A stretch of 55,830 nt of DNA from a virus, in the IMG/VR virus record IMGVR_UViG_3300048818_000025, positions 1 through 55,830 of that record; one strand, 5' to 3'. Positions 55,745 to 55,830 of the stretch are shown here, in pieces (position 1 is the first letter of the stretch; each line of letters opens with the position of its first letter). Made by a program: the position numbers and the translations under genes. The notes beneath the pieces were generated by a model. The model saw only the letters and a list, made by a program, of their open reading frames with translations, was not told the DNA's origin and made no database searches.

Positions 55745-55830
55745 TTTATACCCGTATTTAAAATACATAGCTCAAGGCCCTGCACGGGCGGGTAGCATTC
55801 AAGACATAATCCGTGCGGTGCGTGAGGACC
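55637..55830. repeat. Right copy of terminal direct repeat
   Basis: Matches 1-194 except at 55664, 55694 and 55703, where it has C instead of T. It contains the 3' end of the O-antigen ligase-like gene and the beginning of the small gene found complete at 35-250. Confidence 0.95.
55671..55830 (+). CDS. Partial second copy of the small overlapping gene
   Basis: Encodes the first 53 residues of the product at 35-250 with identical amino acids, then the window ends. It shows that the small gene lies directly downstream of, and overlaps by 74 bases, the ligase-like gene on the closed genome. Confidence 0.6.
   Translation, partial: MMRAEVLYAHGVRTGDFTALLVARDLYPYLKYIAQGPARAGSIQDIIRAVRED

Noticed and set aside
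1-55830. CRISPR arrays, tRNA genes and rRNA
   Set aside because: No spaced direct repeats of CRISPR type and no cloverleaf with a TTCRA arm were noticed by eye. A tRNAscan run would settle the tRNA question.

Overview
The window is one essentially complete genome of a tailed phage. Bases 1-194 recur at 55637-55830 with three mismatches, so the sequence closes on a unit of about 55,636 bp. The late block follows the order and families of P22-like short-tailed phages: large terminase, portal, scaffold, P22-type coat, gp4-like and gp10-like neck proteins, ejection proteins, tail fibre and tailspike. A GcrA-type cell-cycle regulator, a DnaA domain IV protein and many rhizobial-type small proteins point to an alphaproteobacterial host, most likely Hyphomicrobiales. 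No tRNA, rRNA, CRISPR array, DNA polymerase or replicative helicase was recognised, so replication probably relies on host machinery, helped by the DnaA-like protein, a DnaT/O-like protein and an SSB-like protein.

Layout. Plus strand 1-27369: late genes (packaging, capsid, neck, ejection, tail fibre with S74 chaperone, SGNH tailspike), then a lysis cassette of endolysin, holin-like protein, exported protein, class-3 lipase and two membrane-anchored coiled-coil proteins. Minus strand 27394-35226: a long leftward operon of small overlapping genes, including an SSB-like protein, HNH proteins, several 23-68 residue membrane proteins, and remnants of a tyrosine integrase and a C5-cytosine methyltransferase. 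A plus-strand exported-protein gene (29637) sits inside it. Plus strand 35300-38262: a regulatory operon with a ribbon-helix-helix protein, GcrA-like, DnaA-like and a truncated methyltransferase. Minus strand 38285-41302: a second leftward operon. Plus strand 41389-54731: serine recombinase, GIY-YIG protein, a run of small genes preceded by TAGGAG, an adenine/cytosine-N4 methyltransferase, an inserted IS, HNH, replication protein, NusG-like antiterminator and small terminase. An O-antigen ligase-like gene closes the circle.

Regulation. The two divergent promoter regions (35250-35290 and 41319-41360) share a 15-bp inverted repeat, TTGAC-N5-GTCAA, that holds the -35 boxes of both opposing promoters, so one protein could control all four early transcripts. 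A different palindrome lies beside a Cro-like HTH gene at 39809-39829. The NusG-like protein is well placed to control late transcription.

Most notable. (1) A complete 1,732-bp IS1595-family element with 25-bp inverted repeats, an exact 8-bp target duplication and two passenger genes splits a 95-codon phage gene. (2) A two-gene module is present twice, with a Gly-Tyr/Ser/Asp repeat expanded from about 9 to 38 dipeptides. (3) GcrA-like and DnaA-like genes share an operon with a methyltransferase that lacks its catalytic motif, next to other enzyme remnants kept in translational coupling. (4) The tail fibre, tailspike and other late proteins begin with Sec-type signal peptides. (5) A lipase is embedded in the lysis cassette. 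Family names are from memory of family signatures; no database search was run.
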